Assembly (NCBI RefSeq): GCF_019704315.1
Contig: NZ_AP024597.1
Location: 2,454,501 to 2,518,500, forward strand
Direction of reading: 5' to 3'
Length of the DNA: 64,000 nucleotides
Source: Stygiolobus caldivivus
Lineage (GTDB): Archaea > Thermoproteota > Thermoprotei_A > Sulfolobales > Sulfolobaceae
The notes under the pieces were generated by a model. It did no database searches, was not told where the DNA came from, and worked only from the letters and a program-made list of their open reading frames with translations. The position numbers and the translations under genes are program-made. Of the stretch, positions 8,934 to 18,534 are shown in pieces. Position 1 is the first letter of the stretch. Every line of letters begins with the position of its first letter.

Positions 8934-8937
8934 TACC

Positions 8938-9552
8938 TTAAAGTAGTGATAATAATATTTTATAAGCTAAGTAATTATTACGCGGTTCGAAGAAAATTAC
9001 CAAGTCATAAGGCTTCATAACATGGGTTAGTTTTTCCTTAATTTCCCCTTTTAACTTCTTTACTTCTTCGCTCTCATTAAAAGTTTTTGGCGGAAGTTCT
9101 ATTTTTTCGTCCAGGTCTACTATGCCTATTAAGGTCCTAGTAGCCCCAGACCTAATTATTAGGTCCCTTAGCTCTAATATCCCGATTTTTTCTATGAGGC
9201 TAGAAGAATTTCTTAATATGAGACAACTTGCGTCCCAATTGATAGTGTCTAACTTTATACTTTCAAGTACTACTGTTCTTTGCAAAAAATAATCGAGTAA
9301 TTCCTTTCCCTTATCAGAAAGGATTATTCCTGCCACTTTATCTATATTTACTAGCCCTAATTCCCTTAACCTCTTAATTAAAGTCCTTGTGCTCGCTTCG
9401 CTAAGCCCTAATTTTCTCATGAGTAAATGTCTCCCAATAGGTTGCTCTTTCTTTATAATATCAAGTGCTAAAAGTACATGAGCCTCATCAAAATTGGGCT
9501 TATTGCCCTTCTTAGGAGTTACAGCCTGATTTAGTAGTGTTACGATCTCCAC
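8938..9552 (-). CDS. Winged-helix regulator, DUF4443-like
   Basis: About 204 residues. A winged helix occupies the N-terminal third ([20 protein letters not shown], then [20 protein letters not shown]). A C-terminal region ending in [17 protein letters not shown] resembles the DUF4443 effector domain. It is probably a transcription regulator responding to a small molecule. A longer start at 9576 exists, but it would run through the argF TATA box, so the GTG at 9552 is preferred. It is divergent from argF and in an operon with the AcoX-like kinase. Confidence 0.65.
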   Translation of the reverse strand: MEIVTLLNQAVTPKKGNKPNFDEAHVLLALDIIKKEQPIGRHLLMRKLGLSEASTRTLIKRLRELGLVNIDKVAGIILSDKGKELLDYFLQRTVVLESIKLDTINWDASCLILRNSSSLIEKIGILELRDLIIRSGATRTLIGIVDLDEKIELPPKTFNESEEVKKLKGEIKEKLTHVMKPYDLVIFFEPRNNYLAYKILLSLL

Positions 9553-9585
9553 ATTTATAAATGGCACACAGAACATAAAAATATG
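9550..9585. promoter_or_regulatory. Interlocked divergent promoters of argF and DUF4443 gene
   Basis: On the plus strand ATTTATAA (9553-9560) lies about 27 bases before the argF ATG at 9583, placing transcription start at the start codon. On the minus strand an ATTTTTATG stretch (about 9573-9582) lies about 25 bases before the GTG at 9552. Each gene's TATA box therefore sits at the other gene's start codon, which would make simultaneous initiation in both directions unlikely. Confidence 0.5.
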
Positions 9586-10503
9586 TTGAGGGGAAAAAGC
9601 CTACTTTGTCTGTTGGATTTTTCTAAACAAGAAATAGAAAAAATGATGGATGTATCTTTTATGATGAAAAACTACGTGTACACTGGCAACACACCCAAAC
9701 TTTTAGAAGGAAAGAGTGTAGCCCTAATTTTTGAAAAGCCTAGTACTAGGACCAGGGTCAGTACGGAGCTAGCTATAAGGAAATTGGGCGGTATTAGTAT
9801 AGTATTAAGTAAAGGAGAACTCCAGTTAAGTAGAGGTGAGCCCGTGGAAGATACTGCACGGGTATTAGGTAGGTTTGTAGACGGTATTGGTGCTAGAGTA
9901 CTTGACCATAAAAGCCTTATAATAATGTCAGAGTATTCTAAGAAGCCTGTAATAAACTTGTTGAGCGATATAGCCCACCCTCTCCAAGCTTTATCCGATT
10001 ATATGACGATAAAGGAAAAGTTTGGTAAGTACGAGACGGTAACTTTTGTAGGCGATGGGGGCGATAACGTGTTAATTAGTCTCATGGCTTTCGCTGCCAA
10101 GTTAGGGCTAGAGCTACGTGTTGCGTCTCCGAAGGAGTATAAACCTAAGCAAGAAATATGGAAAAGGATAGAGGAAGAGGCTGAAAAGAGTGGTGCAATA
10201 ATAGAATTTTATGAGGATCCCTATGAAGCTGTGAGAGGGAGCATGGTTATCTATACAGATGTGTGGGTGAGTATGGGTCAAGAAAAAATAGGAGAAGAAA
10301 AAAAGAAAAAATTAAGTCAATATAAGGTGAGCAGAGATCTAATGAGGTATGCTAGTAAAGACGCTATTTTCCTACACTGTCTACCCGCGGTTAGAGGAGA
10401 AGAAGTAGAGGCGGAAGTAATAGACGGTCCTCAATCAGCTGTATGGGATCAAGCGGAGAACAGGTTGTATACTGCTATGTCGGTATTTTCACTTCTTATT
10501 TAA
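9583..10503 (+). CDS. argF: Ornithine carbamoyltransferase
   Basis: Transfers the carbamoyl group of carbamoyl phosphate to ornithine, giving citrulline in arginine synthesis. 306 residues, normal length. It has the carbamoyl-phosphate motif STRTR at 54-58, HPLQ at 132-135 (HPxQ in the family), DVWVSMG at 226-232, and the ornithine-side HCLP at 265-268, which separates it from aspartate carbamoyltransferase. It is probably leaderless. It overlaps nreA tail to tail by 15 bases. Confidence 0.93.
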   Translation: MLRGKSLLCLLDFSKQEIEKMMDVSFMMKNYVYTGNTPKLLEGKSVALIFEKPSTRTRVSTELAIRKLGGISIVLSKGELQLSRGEPVEDTARVLGRFVDGIGARVLDHKSLIIMSEYSKKPVINLLSDIAHPLQALSDYMTIKEKFGKYETVTFVGDGGDNVLISLMAFAAKLGLELRVASPKEYKPKQEIWKRIEEEAEKSGAIIEFYEDPYEAVRGSMVIYTDVWVSMGQEKIGEEKKKKLSQYKVSRDLMRYASKDAIFLHCLPAVRGEEVEAEVIDGPQSAVWDQAENRLYTAMSVFSLLI

Positions 10504-11730
10504 GAAAGAGTCTATAGAAGTTTGGACAAGGAGCTTTTTTATACTTTTTATATCTTCTAAGGAGACCTTGTCCTTAGCCTTCAACCTCATATTTACAAAC
10601 TTAATTGCGTCTCTAAGTCCTTCAAACGTAGCTATCTTATTTTCTTCTAATGCTCTTTTAGTAGTCTCTCTAATGTGCCAATTACCTACTGGAGCATAGT
10701 ACTCCGCTGTTATTTCTCTTATGATAATTACCCCGGCTTGCCTCTTTCTCTCGTGCAGTTTTTCAAGGACGGCTAGCCTTGATGCCATATAACCACCGTC
10801 TAAGAAATCATACTTTCCCCAATAGTCCTCGCTTAGGTCACTTACAATAAGCTCGTTAGCCCATAGTGATAGTGGGTGCCAGATTTCTACCCATACACTT
10901 CTGTAAGTAGATGGAAATAATATAATGTGGAAGTAGTTTCCTAAATATGAGGAATAATATACCTCGACTTCGTCTATCTCTCCGAAACGTCTAATTTGCG
11001 GGAGTAAATACTTACCTATAGCCTGGTCTACTGCAGTTATACTCCACCTAGTAGGCACTAATTTTCTGTTTTTCTTGAGCCCGAATAGCCCGAGTGAAAG
11101 TCCGGTTATGATCTTGTAATAGTCTTCACCATTTCGATATAGTTCCAGTATGGCTTCTTCAGCCTTTACGTCATCAAAGATAAATTTTTCAAGGTGAGGC
11201 GAAAGCTTAGGATTATCCTCGACCTTAATATCGTTAACTTCAAGTGAAGGACCTCTAGGTATAAGTACCCCATCAAACCGTAATTTAGCTTCTATGCCTT
11301 TTTTATCACTAACCGCATTTGAGTCTACGGGTTTGTAAGATACTCCAGCTAAAGAAATTTCCTTTTCGTAGAGTTTGAAAGGGTCGTTGATGTCTACTTT
11401 TTTAAGTAGAGATGAGATCATTTGACTCCTTAATGACAGGATTTCATTAAGGCTCTTTTTACCCCACCAACCTTTAGGGTCTTCATATTCTTTTGCTTGA
11501 TCCCCTTGTACACCAGGTGGTATGTTATAGATTAGCGGGACTTTAGGATAGTTTTTCTCTCCTATAATAATACTGGGAGGTGTGGAACCCTTTATTGCCT
11601 CCGAGCTATGGACTTTGCTAACTGCTATGGTAATAGACCTAAACCTATCCATTATAGGACAAGAAGGGAGACCGCATAGGTATTTATACCCTTTACAACG
11701 GATACATAGTTCTGCGGGTATTTTTCGCAA
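10489..11730 (-). CDS. nreA: DNA repair protein NreA
   Basis: 413 residues. The N-terminal zinc-binding pattern C9, C12, C19, C24 (CIRCKG, then CGLPSCP) is the hallmark of the archaeal Nre family, which works with PCNA in repair of DNA damage. The C-terminus carries a PIP-box-like QTSIDSFL followed by three residues, the PCNA-binding end known for NreA. The ATG chosen starts just before the zinc motif, as in relatives. This makes a 38-base same-strand overlap with the PHP gene upstream, suggesting translational coupling. Confidence 0.88.
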   Translation of the reverse strand: MRKIPAELCIRCKGYKYLCGLPSCPIMDRFRSITIAVSKVHSSEAIKGSTPPSIIIGEKNYPKVPLIYNIPPGVQGDQAKEYEDPKGWWGKKSLNEILSLRSQMISSLLKKVDINDPFKLYEKEISLAGVSYKPVDSNAVSDKKGIEAKLRFDGVLIPRGPSLEVNDIKVEDNPKLSPHLEKFIFDDVKAEEAILELYRNGEDYYKIITGLSLGLFGLKKNRKLVPTRWSITAVDQAIGKYLLPQIRRFGEIDEVEVYYSSYLGNYFHIILFPSTYRSVWVEIWHPLSLWANELIVSDLSEDYWGKYDFLDGGYMASRLAVLEKLHERKRQAGVIIIREITAEYYAPVGNWHIRETTKRALEENKIATFEGLRDAIKFVNMRLKAKDKVSLEDIKSIKKLLVQTSIDSFLNKK

Positions 11731-12355
11731 TTTTCAGTTTCCTCAATATACTCCATTCTACTATCTTTAACTTAGCTTTTGCGGTTAATCCTATCCCTAT
11801 AGGCTTTACCCTACCCTTTTTTAGTTCTTCTAATATATCATCAACTCTAAACTCCGTTATTTGTAATTCATTATATGCAGAACCCAATGCCTCGCTCACG
11901 TGTGAATCGCTATTAGCTAGACCGGGTAAGCCAAGTGCCTGAGAAGCTTTCAAAGCTTTTTCATTTGCACTTTTAGGTGCTTTAGAGTTGAAAACTTCTA
12001 TTGCATCAAACTTGTAACTGAATACTTTTTCTCCTATTCCTGCTCTAAAAATATCGAAAGGGTGAGAAGGAAAAATTAGGCAATTATTTTCTTTACTGTA
12101 ATCGATTAATTGTTGTATATCACGAGGGGGGTCTGGAGGAAAATTACATAAAATAACTACATGTCCGTACTGTGTACTCACTTCCTGTCCGGGTACTACT
12201 GGATATCCTTTAATTCTCTTATGCGCTTCAGATGTATCATGGTCTGTTATAGCTATACCATCCAGCCCTTTTTTGAGGGCAGTTTTTATCATTAGTTCTG
12301 GGGAATACTTGCCATCGCTGTAAAAAGTATGGACGTGGAGGTCTATCTTTATCAT
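11693..12355 (-). CDS. PHP-domain phosphoesterase
   Basis: 220 residues with PHP metal-binding motifs: DLHVHT (H7, H9), SDG, ITDHDT, a later PSHPFD, and NSDSH near residue 150. It is a metal-dependent phosphoesterase of the polymerase/histidinol-phosphatase family; the substrate is not predictable. Its start overlaps the asd stop by 4 bases (ATGA), and its end overlaps nreA, so it sits in one long minus-strand unit from thrC to nreA. Confidence 0.8.
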   Translation of the reverse strand: MIKIDLHVHTFYSDGKYSPELMIKTALKKGLDGIAITDHDTSEAHKRIKGYPVVPGQEVSTQYGHVVILCNFPPDPPRDIQQLIDYSKENNCLIFPSHPFDIFRAGIGEKVFSYKFDAIEVFNSKAPKSANEKALKASQALGLPGLANSDSHVSEALGSAYNELQITEFRVDDILEELKKGRVKPIGIGLTAKAKLKIVEWSILRKLKIAKNTRRTMYPL

Positions 12356-13404
12356 ATATACCCAAGCTCCTTCATAACCTCCACTGTTAAAATAGTAATA
12401 CCTGCAGCACCCCTAACTAAATTGTCTCCTAAAGCTATAAGCCTCAGTACGTTATTTTCGAACCTTAACCTACCTACTGTGATTGCCATCCCATTTCCTG
12501 CAGGCACGTCTAATAGTGGTTGGGGCCTATCCTCTTCGTCCCTTACTATTATAGGTGATTTAGGTGCTGTTGGTAAATTCTTAATCTGGGGTAGAGATTT
12601 AAAATTCTTAAGTCTTTGTTTTATTTCTTCTATATCTATTTTCTTGTCTGTCATTATGTTTATTATTCCCATATGTCCGATTCTTGTCGGCACTCTGATC
12701 GAAGTAACAGATGTATCTAAGTTAGCTGGAATTATCTGTTGTTGGTCTACTTTCCCGTTAAGCTTTGTTAGTTCTTTTGCTATTTTATCTTCCTCACCTT
12801 TAATATATGGTATGATATTTCCTTCTATAGACATAAAGGGGATCCCGTTATATCCGGCCCCGCTCACAGCTTGAAGTGTCGTTATTAAAATTTTTGACCT
12901 CTCCGCTATGTCAAGTAAAGGTTTTAACGGCATTGACATTATGGCTGCCGTACAATTTGGGTTTTTGACTAGAAGTCCTTTCCATCCTTTTTTAGACTGC
13001 TGTGCTTTTAGGAGCTCTAAATGCTCCCAGTTTACTTCTGGGTTAATTAGAGGGACATCAGGATCCATTCTGAATGGGCTTGCGTTCGATACTACGACCT
13101 TCCCGTTCTTAACTAACTCTAACTCTATGCTTTCTGCTAACTCGTTAGGGAGTGCTGAAAGTACTATATCAACATCTTTATGGTCTTCATAATTGGTAGA
13201 TACTATAGGTAAATCTTTTACGTTCTCTGGTATATCACCCGGTTCAACCCACCTTACGGACTCCTTATACTTTTTACCTATTTTTGACGGAGACGCACTA
13301 ACTTTAACTAATTCTAGATAAGGGTGAGTTGATATTAGTTTAACCATTTTTTGCCCTACCATACCCGTTGAGCCTAGTAGGGACACTCTTATTTTGTCGA
13401 CCAT
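12352..13404 (-). CDS. asd: Aspartate-semialdehyde dehydrogenase
   Basis: Reduces aspartyl phosphate to aspartate semialdehyde for threonine, methionine and lysine synthesis. 350 residues. The NADP-binding LGSTGMVGQ is at 10-18 and the catalytic cysteine is C151 in NPNCTAA. The RIGHMG and [16 protein letters not shown] blocks are typical of the archaeal type. Sulfolobales also have a related malonyl-CoA reductase with TPLCTAQG at the active site; the NPNCTAA motif and the lysC/thrC neighbours favour Asd. It overlaps lysC by 16 bases. Confidence 0.9.
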   Translation of the reverse strand: MVDKIRVSLLGSTGMVGQKMVKLISTHPYLELVKVSASPSKIGKKYKESVRWVEPGDIPENVKDLPIVSTNYEDHKDVDIVLSALPNELAESIELELVKNGKVVVSNASPFRMDPDVPLINPEVNWEHLELLKAQQSKKGWKGLLVKNPNCTAAIMSMPLKPLLDIAERSKILITTLQAVSGAGYNGIPFMSIEGNIIPYIKGEEDKIAKELTKLNGKVDQQQIIPANLDTSVTSIRVPTRIGHMGIINIMTDKKIDIEEIKQRLKNFKSLPQIKNLPTAPKSPIIVRDEEDRPQPLLDVPAGNGMAITVGRLRFENNVLRLIALGDNLVRGAAGITILTVEVMKELGYI

Positions 13405-14738
13405 TCTAGTACCACCTCATGTAAGTCTTTGGCGAGTTGTTCTGATTCTCTCTTATTTGATATAAATGTTATACTGACACCTTTAAGACCTCTGGAGATA
13501 AAAAGCGGGTCATATGCTGACGCTCTCGTAAGGACTTTGCTCGAGATTTCTTTATTTCTTAACCCACATCCAACAATACTTATTGCACTTACGTCTTCAA
13601 CTTCTACCTCCTTTATGAGAGAACCAAGCTGGTTAAGCCTATTCATCAGCCTATCGCTATCTTCATTGTTTATTACAAGCTGGATCACCGTCTCAGAAGC
13701 AGGCTGTGATATTGCCACGATGTTCACATTTGCATTTTTAACTTCTGTTGTTATAGTAGCTGCAGAACCTATTTTTCCTACTATTCTAGTGCTCTCGATA
13801 GTAATTAACTTCAGGTTATCGTTTGTAGTTAGTCCCTTTAGTAAATCATTTTGGGTACACATTCCCTCTATTGTCGTATCACCTTCTTCATAAAGTCCCT
13901 CTATGATAACTTTCATGTTTGAGCCGAATAGCGGGTCAAACGTCCTCGGGTGGAGCCTTTTTGCACCTAGCTGAGAGAGTTCTATGGCTTCTTCCAGGGA
14001 CAGTCTAGGAATTGTAATAGCATTTTTAATCTTTTTCGGGTCCGCGGTCATTATACCGGGTACTTCCGTGATTAATCTGACTTCTTTAGCGCTAAGGAGC
14101 TTTCCTATAAGTGTAGCTGTGTAATCACTACCTCCTCTTCCTATTGTAGTAAACTTGTGGGTCTTGCTTATTCCTATGAAGCCAGGGATCACAGTTACGG
14201 GTCTGTTAATTTCTTCTAGCTTTCTGGTCAAATACTCTGTTGACTCTGTTAATAAGACATTTGCTTCACCGAAATTTTCATCCGTTATTAGAGGGGGGTC
14301 TGATAGATAGCCCACGTTTAATTTATTGTTAGTTAGATAAGCGGATAAGACTATAACAGCGAGCCTTTCTCCGAACGAAAGTATATAGTCCCTCACTTTA
14401 GGTGTTACTTCGTCTAGTACTCTTATTGACCATGCTACTTTGTATAATTCATCGGCCAGTTTAGAAAGGTCTTTGAACGCTCTTTCGAATTCTATTCCGT
14501 CTACTAGTTTTGATAAGAGCCTAATGTGTCTATCGTAAATATCGCTTATTATGTCCACTGATTTATCAGTCTGCGTCGTTACAGATAGGAGTTGGTTTGT
14601 AACGTTTTTTATAGCCGATGTAACTACCACGTTTTTACTAAAAGATGGTTCACTAGAATATTTCTTTATCTTTTCTAGAATAAGTTCATAGTCTTTCTCA
14701 TCTTTCTGGATTGAACCTCCTATTTTTAAAATTCTCAT
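13389..14738 (-). CDS. lysC: Aspartate kinase
   Basis: Phosphorylates aspartate as the entry to the Thr/Met/Lys pathway. 449 residues. The N-terminal nucleotide-binding KIGGSI stands where most aspartokinases have [15 protein letters not shown] is near 200, [12 protein letters not shown] follows, and two C-terminal ACT-type regions start about residue 300, so feedback control by a pathway amino acid is likely. It shares one base with the thrC stop and overlaps asd by 16 bases, so the three are translated from one mRNA. Confidence 0.92.
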   Translation of the reverse strand: MRILKIGGSIQKDEKDYELILEKIKKYSSEPSFSKNVVVTSAIKNVTNQLLSVTTQTDKSVDIISDIYDRHIRLLSKLVDGIEFERAFKDLSKLADELYKVAWSIRVLDEVTPKVRDYILSFGERLAVIVLSAYLTNNKLNVGYLSDPPLITDENFGEANVLLTESTEYLTRKLEEINRPVTVIPGFIGISKTHKFTTIGRGGSDYTATLIGKLLSAKEVRLITEVPGIMTADPKKIKNAITIPRLSLEEAIELSQLGAKRLHPRTFDPLFGSNMKVIIEGLYEEGDTTIEGMCTQNDLLKGLTTNDNLKLITIESTRIVGKIGSAATITTEVKNANVNIVAISQPASETVIQLVINNEDSDRLMNRLNQLGSLIKEVEVEDVSAISIVGCGLRNKEISSKVLTRASAYDPLFISRGLKGVSITFISNKRESEQLAKDLHEVVLEWSTK

Positions 14739-15922
14739 TACAGCTCACCGAGGACTACTTTATCAATATGCTCGGGGTTAACTAAGATACGTTTAGCTTC
14801 GGATTTCGCCATAGCCTCTGGGTCTTTAAGTGCATGACCGGTTAGTATCATGACAGTCTTTTCATTTGTATCTAACCTTTTCTCGTTAACTAGTTTTAAG
14901 AACCCAGCATATGCAGCTGCTGACGCGGGCTCAGCGCCGATCCCTTCTCTTCTTGCTAACTGTCTTTGGGCGTCAAGGATCTCGTTATCTGAGACTGAGA
15001 TGGCGAATCCTCTCGAGTTTTTAATAGCTTTTATAGCTTTTTTCCAGTTAACCGGCTTTCCTATTCTTATCGCTGTCGCTACTGTTTCTGGTGTGTCTAC
15101 AAATTCCGGTTTATCAAGTCCTTTTTCAAAGGCCCTTGCAATTGGGGAGGCCCCTTCAGCTTGGACTCCTATCATCCTCGGAGTCCTATCTATTATGCCT
15201 GCACTCTTTAGCTCGGTAAACCCTTTCCATATGGCATAAATATTTCCAGCATTTCCTACTGGAACTATAACGTTATCAGGGACTCCTATGTCCTCATAGA
15301 TTTCAAAGGCTATAGTCTTTTGTCCTTCTAACCTCCAAGGGTTAAATGAATTGAGGGGGTATACAATTTTGAGTTCTTTGTACAATTTCATGACACTCGA
15401 CATAGCGATATCAAAACTCCCGTCTACCTCAAGAATTGTCGCACCATATAGAATTGATTGTGCAAGTTTGCCTATAGCCACTTTTCCTTTCGGGAGCACT
15501 ATATAACTTTTGAGTCCAGCTCTGCTAGCGTAAGCTGCCGCTGACGCAGCTGTATTCCCGGTAGACGCTGCAACAACTACCTTATACCCTAAAGAAACAG
15601 CGGAGCTTATGGCTACTGTCATTCCTCTATCCTTAAAGCTACCTGTGGGGTTAGCCCCTTCAAACTTAAAATACGCGTTTTCGTAGTTACTAGACTTTAT
15701 TAGTGGTGTATTCCCTTCATTAAGTGTAACTATCCTTTTGTATTCACCTGCTATTAGGTCTTTATATCTCCAGACTCCCTTGCCTCTAAGGGAAGAGAAC
15801 GTAAACCCTTTAGGGGGTTCTAATATTATCTCGAGTAGTCCTCCGCATTTAGGGCAAGTTATGAGGTCTTGTTTTACTGGGTACTCCTCTCCGCAATCTA
15901 AACATTTCAAATAGCCTTGCAT
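14738..15922 (-). CDS. thrC: Threonine synthase
   Basis: PLP enzyme converting O-phosphohomoserine to threonine. 394 residues. A zinc ribbon at the N-terminus (C7, C10, C23, C26) is followed by the fold-type II core with the PLP lysine K97 in GSFKDRG and a phosphate-binding PVGNAGN. It is first in the thrC-lysC-asd-PHP-nreA run; homoserine dehydrogenase and kinase are not in the window. It diverges from the UbiD gene. Confidence 0.92.
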   Translation of the reverse strand: MQGYLKCLDCGEEYPVKQDLITCPKCGGLLEIILEPPKGFTFSSLRGKGVWRYKDLIAGEYKRIVTLNEGNTPLIKSSNYENAYFKFEGANPTGSFKDRGMTVAISSAVSLGYKVVVAASTGNTAASAAAYASRAGLKSYIVLPKGKVAIGKLAQSILYGATILEVDGSFDIAMSSVMKLYKELKIVYPLNSFNPWRLEGQKTIAFEIYEDIGVPDNVIVPVGNAGNIYAIWKGFTELKSAGIIDRTPRMIGVQAEGASPIARAFEKGLDKPEFVDTPETVATAIRIGKPVNWKKAIKAIKNSRGFAISVSDNEILDAQRQLARREGIGAEPASAAAYAGFLKLVNEKRLDTNEKTVMILTGHALKDPEAMAKSEAKRILVNPEHIDKVVLGEL

Positions 15923-16010
15923 GTTTCCAACAATAACTCACCACTGTACGGTAAAGCTCTTTATTACACTAAATTATAAGCTTTATCTTATATCAAAAAT
16001 GTGAGTAATT

Positions 16011-17465
16011 ATGGCTTTTAAGGATATTAGAGAGTATATTGATTTTCTACGAAAAAATCGGAAAATAATAGAAATTAATGACGAAATATCTACAGACCTT
16101 GAAATAGCATATATCTCTAGGCAGGCTACTTATAGGAATTTTCCTCCTCTTTTGTTTACCAAGGTTAAAGGCTATCCGGGATGGAAAGTATTGACTAATG
16201 TATTTTATTCTATTGATGCGTTTTATGATCTATTAGGGACGAGCAAACTTGAAGAAATAAGTAAAAATTTCATAGAACAATTTATGGGGGACATGCCCAT
16301 ATCGCTTTCTCAGAAAATTAAAAGTTTAACCGAATTTACCAAGTTCGGAAAGATCTTGCCTAAGAGTAAAAAACCAGTTTTTGAGGAGGAAAGTAGAGCT
16401 AACTTACTAACTTTCCCTGCGTTAAAAACTTGGCCAAAGGATGCTGGCAGGTATTTTACTTTTTCTATAGTGATAACTAAGGACCCAGAAACTAATGTCA
16501 ATAACTTAAGTGTGTATAGAATTCAGATTGTTAATGATAGAGAAGCTATAATCCATTGGCAGGTGTTGAAAAGGGGGAATATCGCTGCTCAGAAATATAA
16601 AAGATTAGGAGTCAGGAAGATCCCGGTAGCTATTGTTAATGGTGTAGACCCGGTTATTGCGTTTATAGCCTCCTCACCTGTCCCACCGGGTCTAGATAAA
16701 TACCTATTTGCGGGCATAATAAGGGGTGAAGGTGTAGAAGTCCATGAACTGGATAACGGGATATTAGTCCCGTCGAATGCGGAGTCTGTTATCGAAGGAT
16801 ATGTAGACCTAGACGATGTTAGGTTAGAAGGACCTTTTGGAGATCATTTAGGTTATTATACTCCGCAAGACTATTTTCCTACCTTTAAACTCGAAAAGGT
16901 ACATTTAAGAGAGAACCCGATATTTCACGCTACATCTGTAGGTAAACCTCCTCTGGAGGACGCTTGGATAGGCAAAGCTGTAGAGAGGCTTTTCCTTCCT
17001 TTTTTGCAAATGATAGTCCCAGAACTAGTGGATATGAATTTGCCTGAGTACGGATTATATACTGGTATCGGTATCTTCTCTATAAAGAAGATGTACCCTG
17101 GCCAGGGTAAGAGAGCAATGATGGCTTTATGGGGAACCGGACAACTGAGCTTACTAAAATTCATAATAGTTGTGGATGAAGACGTGAACGTACATGATAT
17201 TAATCAAGTAATGTATGCCATAGCGTCTACTGTAGACCCCAAGAGGGATGTCCTAATAGTAGATAATGTGATTACGGATTCTTTAGACCATACAGTCCCT
17301 AATCCTCCTTTGGGGAGTAAAATCGGTATTGATGCCACAAGGAAATTTAAAGAAGAGACTGGTAGAGAATGGCCCGAGGAAGTCAAAGACGATGAACAAG
17401 TTGTTATTAGAATGAGGCCTCTACTTGAAAAGATCCTTAGATCTCATGATCTTCCCGTAAAGTGA
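16011..17465 (+). CDS. UbiD-family prFMN-dependent decarboxylase
   Basis: 484 residues, normal for UbiD. It has [18 protein letters not shown], the most conserved UbiD block, plus a C-terminal [20 protein letters not shown] segment. The family decarboxylates aromatic or alpha,beta-unsaturated acids using prenylated FMN from UbiX, which is not seen here. In some archaea a UbiD homologue decarboxylates anhydromevalonate phosphate, but Sulfolobus is known for a different mevalonate route, so the substrate is open. A TTTATCTTA element 26 bases upstream suggests a leaderless start. Confidence 0.85.
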   Translation: MAFKDIREYIDFLRKNRKIIEINDEISTDLEIAYISRQATYRNFPPLLFTKVKGYPGWKVLTNVFYSIDAFYDLLGTSKLEEISKNFIEQFMGDMPISLSQKIKSLTEFTKFGKILPKSKKPVFEEESRANLLTFPALKTWPKDAGRYFTFSIVITKDPETNVNNLSVYRIQIVNDREAIIHWQVLKRGNIAAQKYKRLGVRKIPVAIVNGVDPVIAFIASSPVPPGLDKYLFAGIIRGEGVEVHELDNGILVPSNAESVIEGYVDLDDVRLEGPFGDHLGYYTPQDYFPTFKLEKVHLRENPIFHATSVGKPPLEDAWIGKAVERLFLPFLQMIVPELVDMNLPEYGLYTGIGIFSIKKMYPGQGKRAMMALWGTGQLSLLKFIIVVDEDVNVHDINQVMYAIASTVDPKRDVLIVDNVITDSLDHTVPNPPLGSKIGIDATRKFKEETGREWPEEVKDDEQVVIRMRPLLEKILRSHDLPVK

Positions 17466-17724
17466 CCTCGGACTCTAAGTCTTTGAAAATTATACTAACT
17501 TTTTTTATATTTTCAATAGTGGCTTTAACCTCGATTTTCTCGTTTTCTTTAAGTTCCTTATTAATTGTAACCTCGTCATGGATTACTTTGGGGACTCTTT
17601 CTTGATCATACGTTAGCGTAGTTACCTCATAGTCAACCATCACCAGTCTGAGTAATACTTTTTTAGGACTATTGTTCATTATAACGATGTTATTTCTGTC
17701 TATCTTTACCGAAAAGACGCTCAT
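17437..17724 (-). CDS. Small beta-rich protein, unknown
   Basis: 95 residues alternating hydrophobic and charged in strand-like segments ([50 protein letters not shown]). It resembles a small immunoglobulin-like or beta-sandwich domain but I do not recognise it. It converges on the UbiD gene with a 29-base overlap. Coding status is supported by its tidy fit between neighbours rather than by homology. Confidence 0.5.
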   Translation of the reverse strand: MSVFSVKIDRNNIVIMNNSPKKVLLRLVMVDYEVTTLTYDQERVPKVIHDEVTINKELKENEKIEVKATIENIKKVSIIFKDLESEVTLREDHEI

Positions 17725-17805
17725 CAGGTTATTTAGTATAAATAAAGTGTATTATAAGCCCGTCTATTTTAACAGTATCTGTTGACTAGTCTTAATTTGA
17801 GATAA

Positions 17806-18465
17806 ATGGCTGGCGTAAATGATTTTATTAAGAACTGGAACGGAAAACAGGAGCCTACATTAGCTGAAAAGTTAAAGACAGCTTTCAAGCCACAACAACC
17901 ATTACGTTATAAATTGGTTATGGCTAATTATAGGCTTAAGACTACTATAAGTAGGCTTGATGTTTATATATCTAAGCTTCAAGAGAGGGATAGGTCATTA
18001 TTTGAAAAGGTAGTAGAAGCCCAGATCTCTAAGGACAATATGAGGGCTGCTATGTATGCTAATGAGATCGCTGAAATAAGGAAAATAACTAAGCAGTTAT
18101 TAGCTACTCAAGTAGCACTAGAGCAAGTACAATTAAGGTTAGAAACAGTTACTGAGTTAGGTGACGTATTTAATTCCCTTGTGCCCGTAGTCGGAGTTAT
18201 TAGGGAACTCAGGTATGCCATGAAAGGGGTTATGCCAGAGCTCTCTGTTGAGCTGGCTGATTTAGAAGAAGGGTTACAAGAAATAGTAATTGAAGCGGGA
18301 GAATTCAGCGGAACTGGAGTTGACTTCACCTCGACTTCCCCAGAGGCAAGAAAGATTTTAGAAGAAGCTACTATGGTTGCAGAACAGAGGATGAAAGAGA
18401 AGTTCCCATCTCTCCCATCTTTCGTGACTTCTGTAGCACAAAAATCCAATGAAGATCATAAATGA
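17806..18465 (+). CDS. cdvB2: ESCRT-III-like CdvB paralogue (CdvB2 type)
   Basis: 219 residues of ESCRT-III type: a basic amphipathic start, then long helices ([57 protein letters not shown]) matching the same helices in CdvB at 52745. It lacks the C-terminal winged helix of CdvB, as CdvB1 and CdvB2 do. The short FPSLPSF near the end may be a weak MIM-like motif. These proteins polymerise at the division neck and drive constriction with CdvC. The '2' is based on recalled gene order relative to cdvABC, not on alignment. Confidence 0.8.
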   Translation: MAGVNDFIKNWNGKQEPTLAEKLKTAFKPQQPLRYKLVMANYRLKTTISRLDVYISKLQERDRSLFEKVVEAQISKDNMRAAMYANEIAEIRKITKQLLATQVALEQVQLRLETVTELGDVFNSLVPVVGVIRELRYAMKGVMPELSVELADLEEGLQEIVIEAGEFSGTGVDFTSTSPEARKILEEATMVAEQRMKEKFPSLPSFVTSVAQKSNEDHK

Positions 18466-18534
18466 GAAATAAATTTGGTAATTAGATTTTTTCAAGGGTC
18501 AATAACATTTTTTAATGTATAAGTAAATATTTTA

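Noticed and set aside
12352-13404. Malonyl-CoA/succinyl-CoA reductase of the carbon-fixation cycle
   Set aside because: The active site NPNCTAA and the lysC and thrC neighbours fit aspartate-semialdehyde dehydrogenase; the reductase has a different Cys motif.
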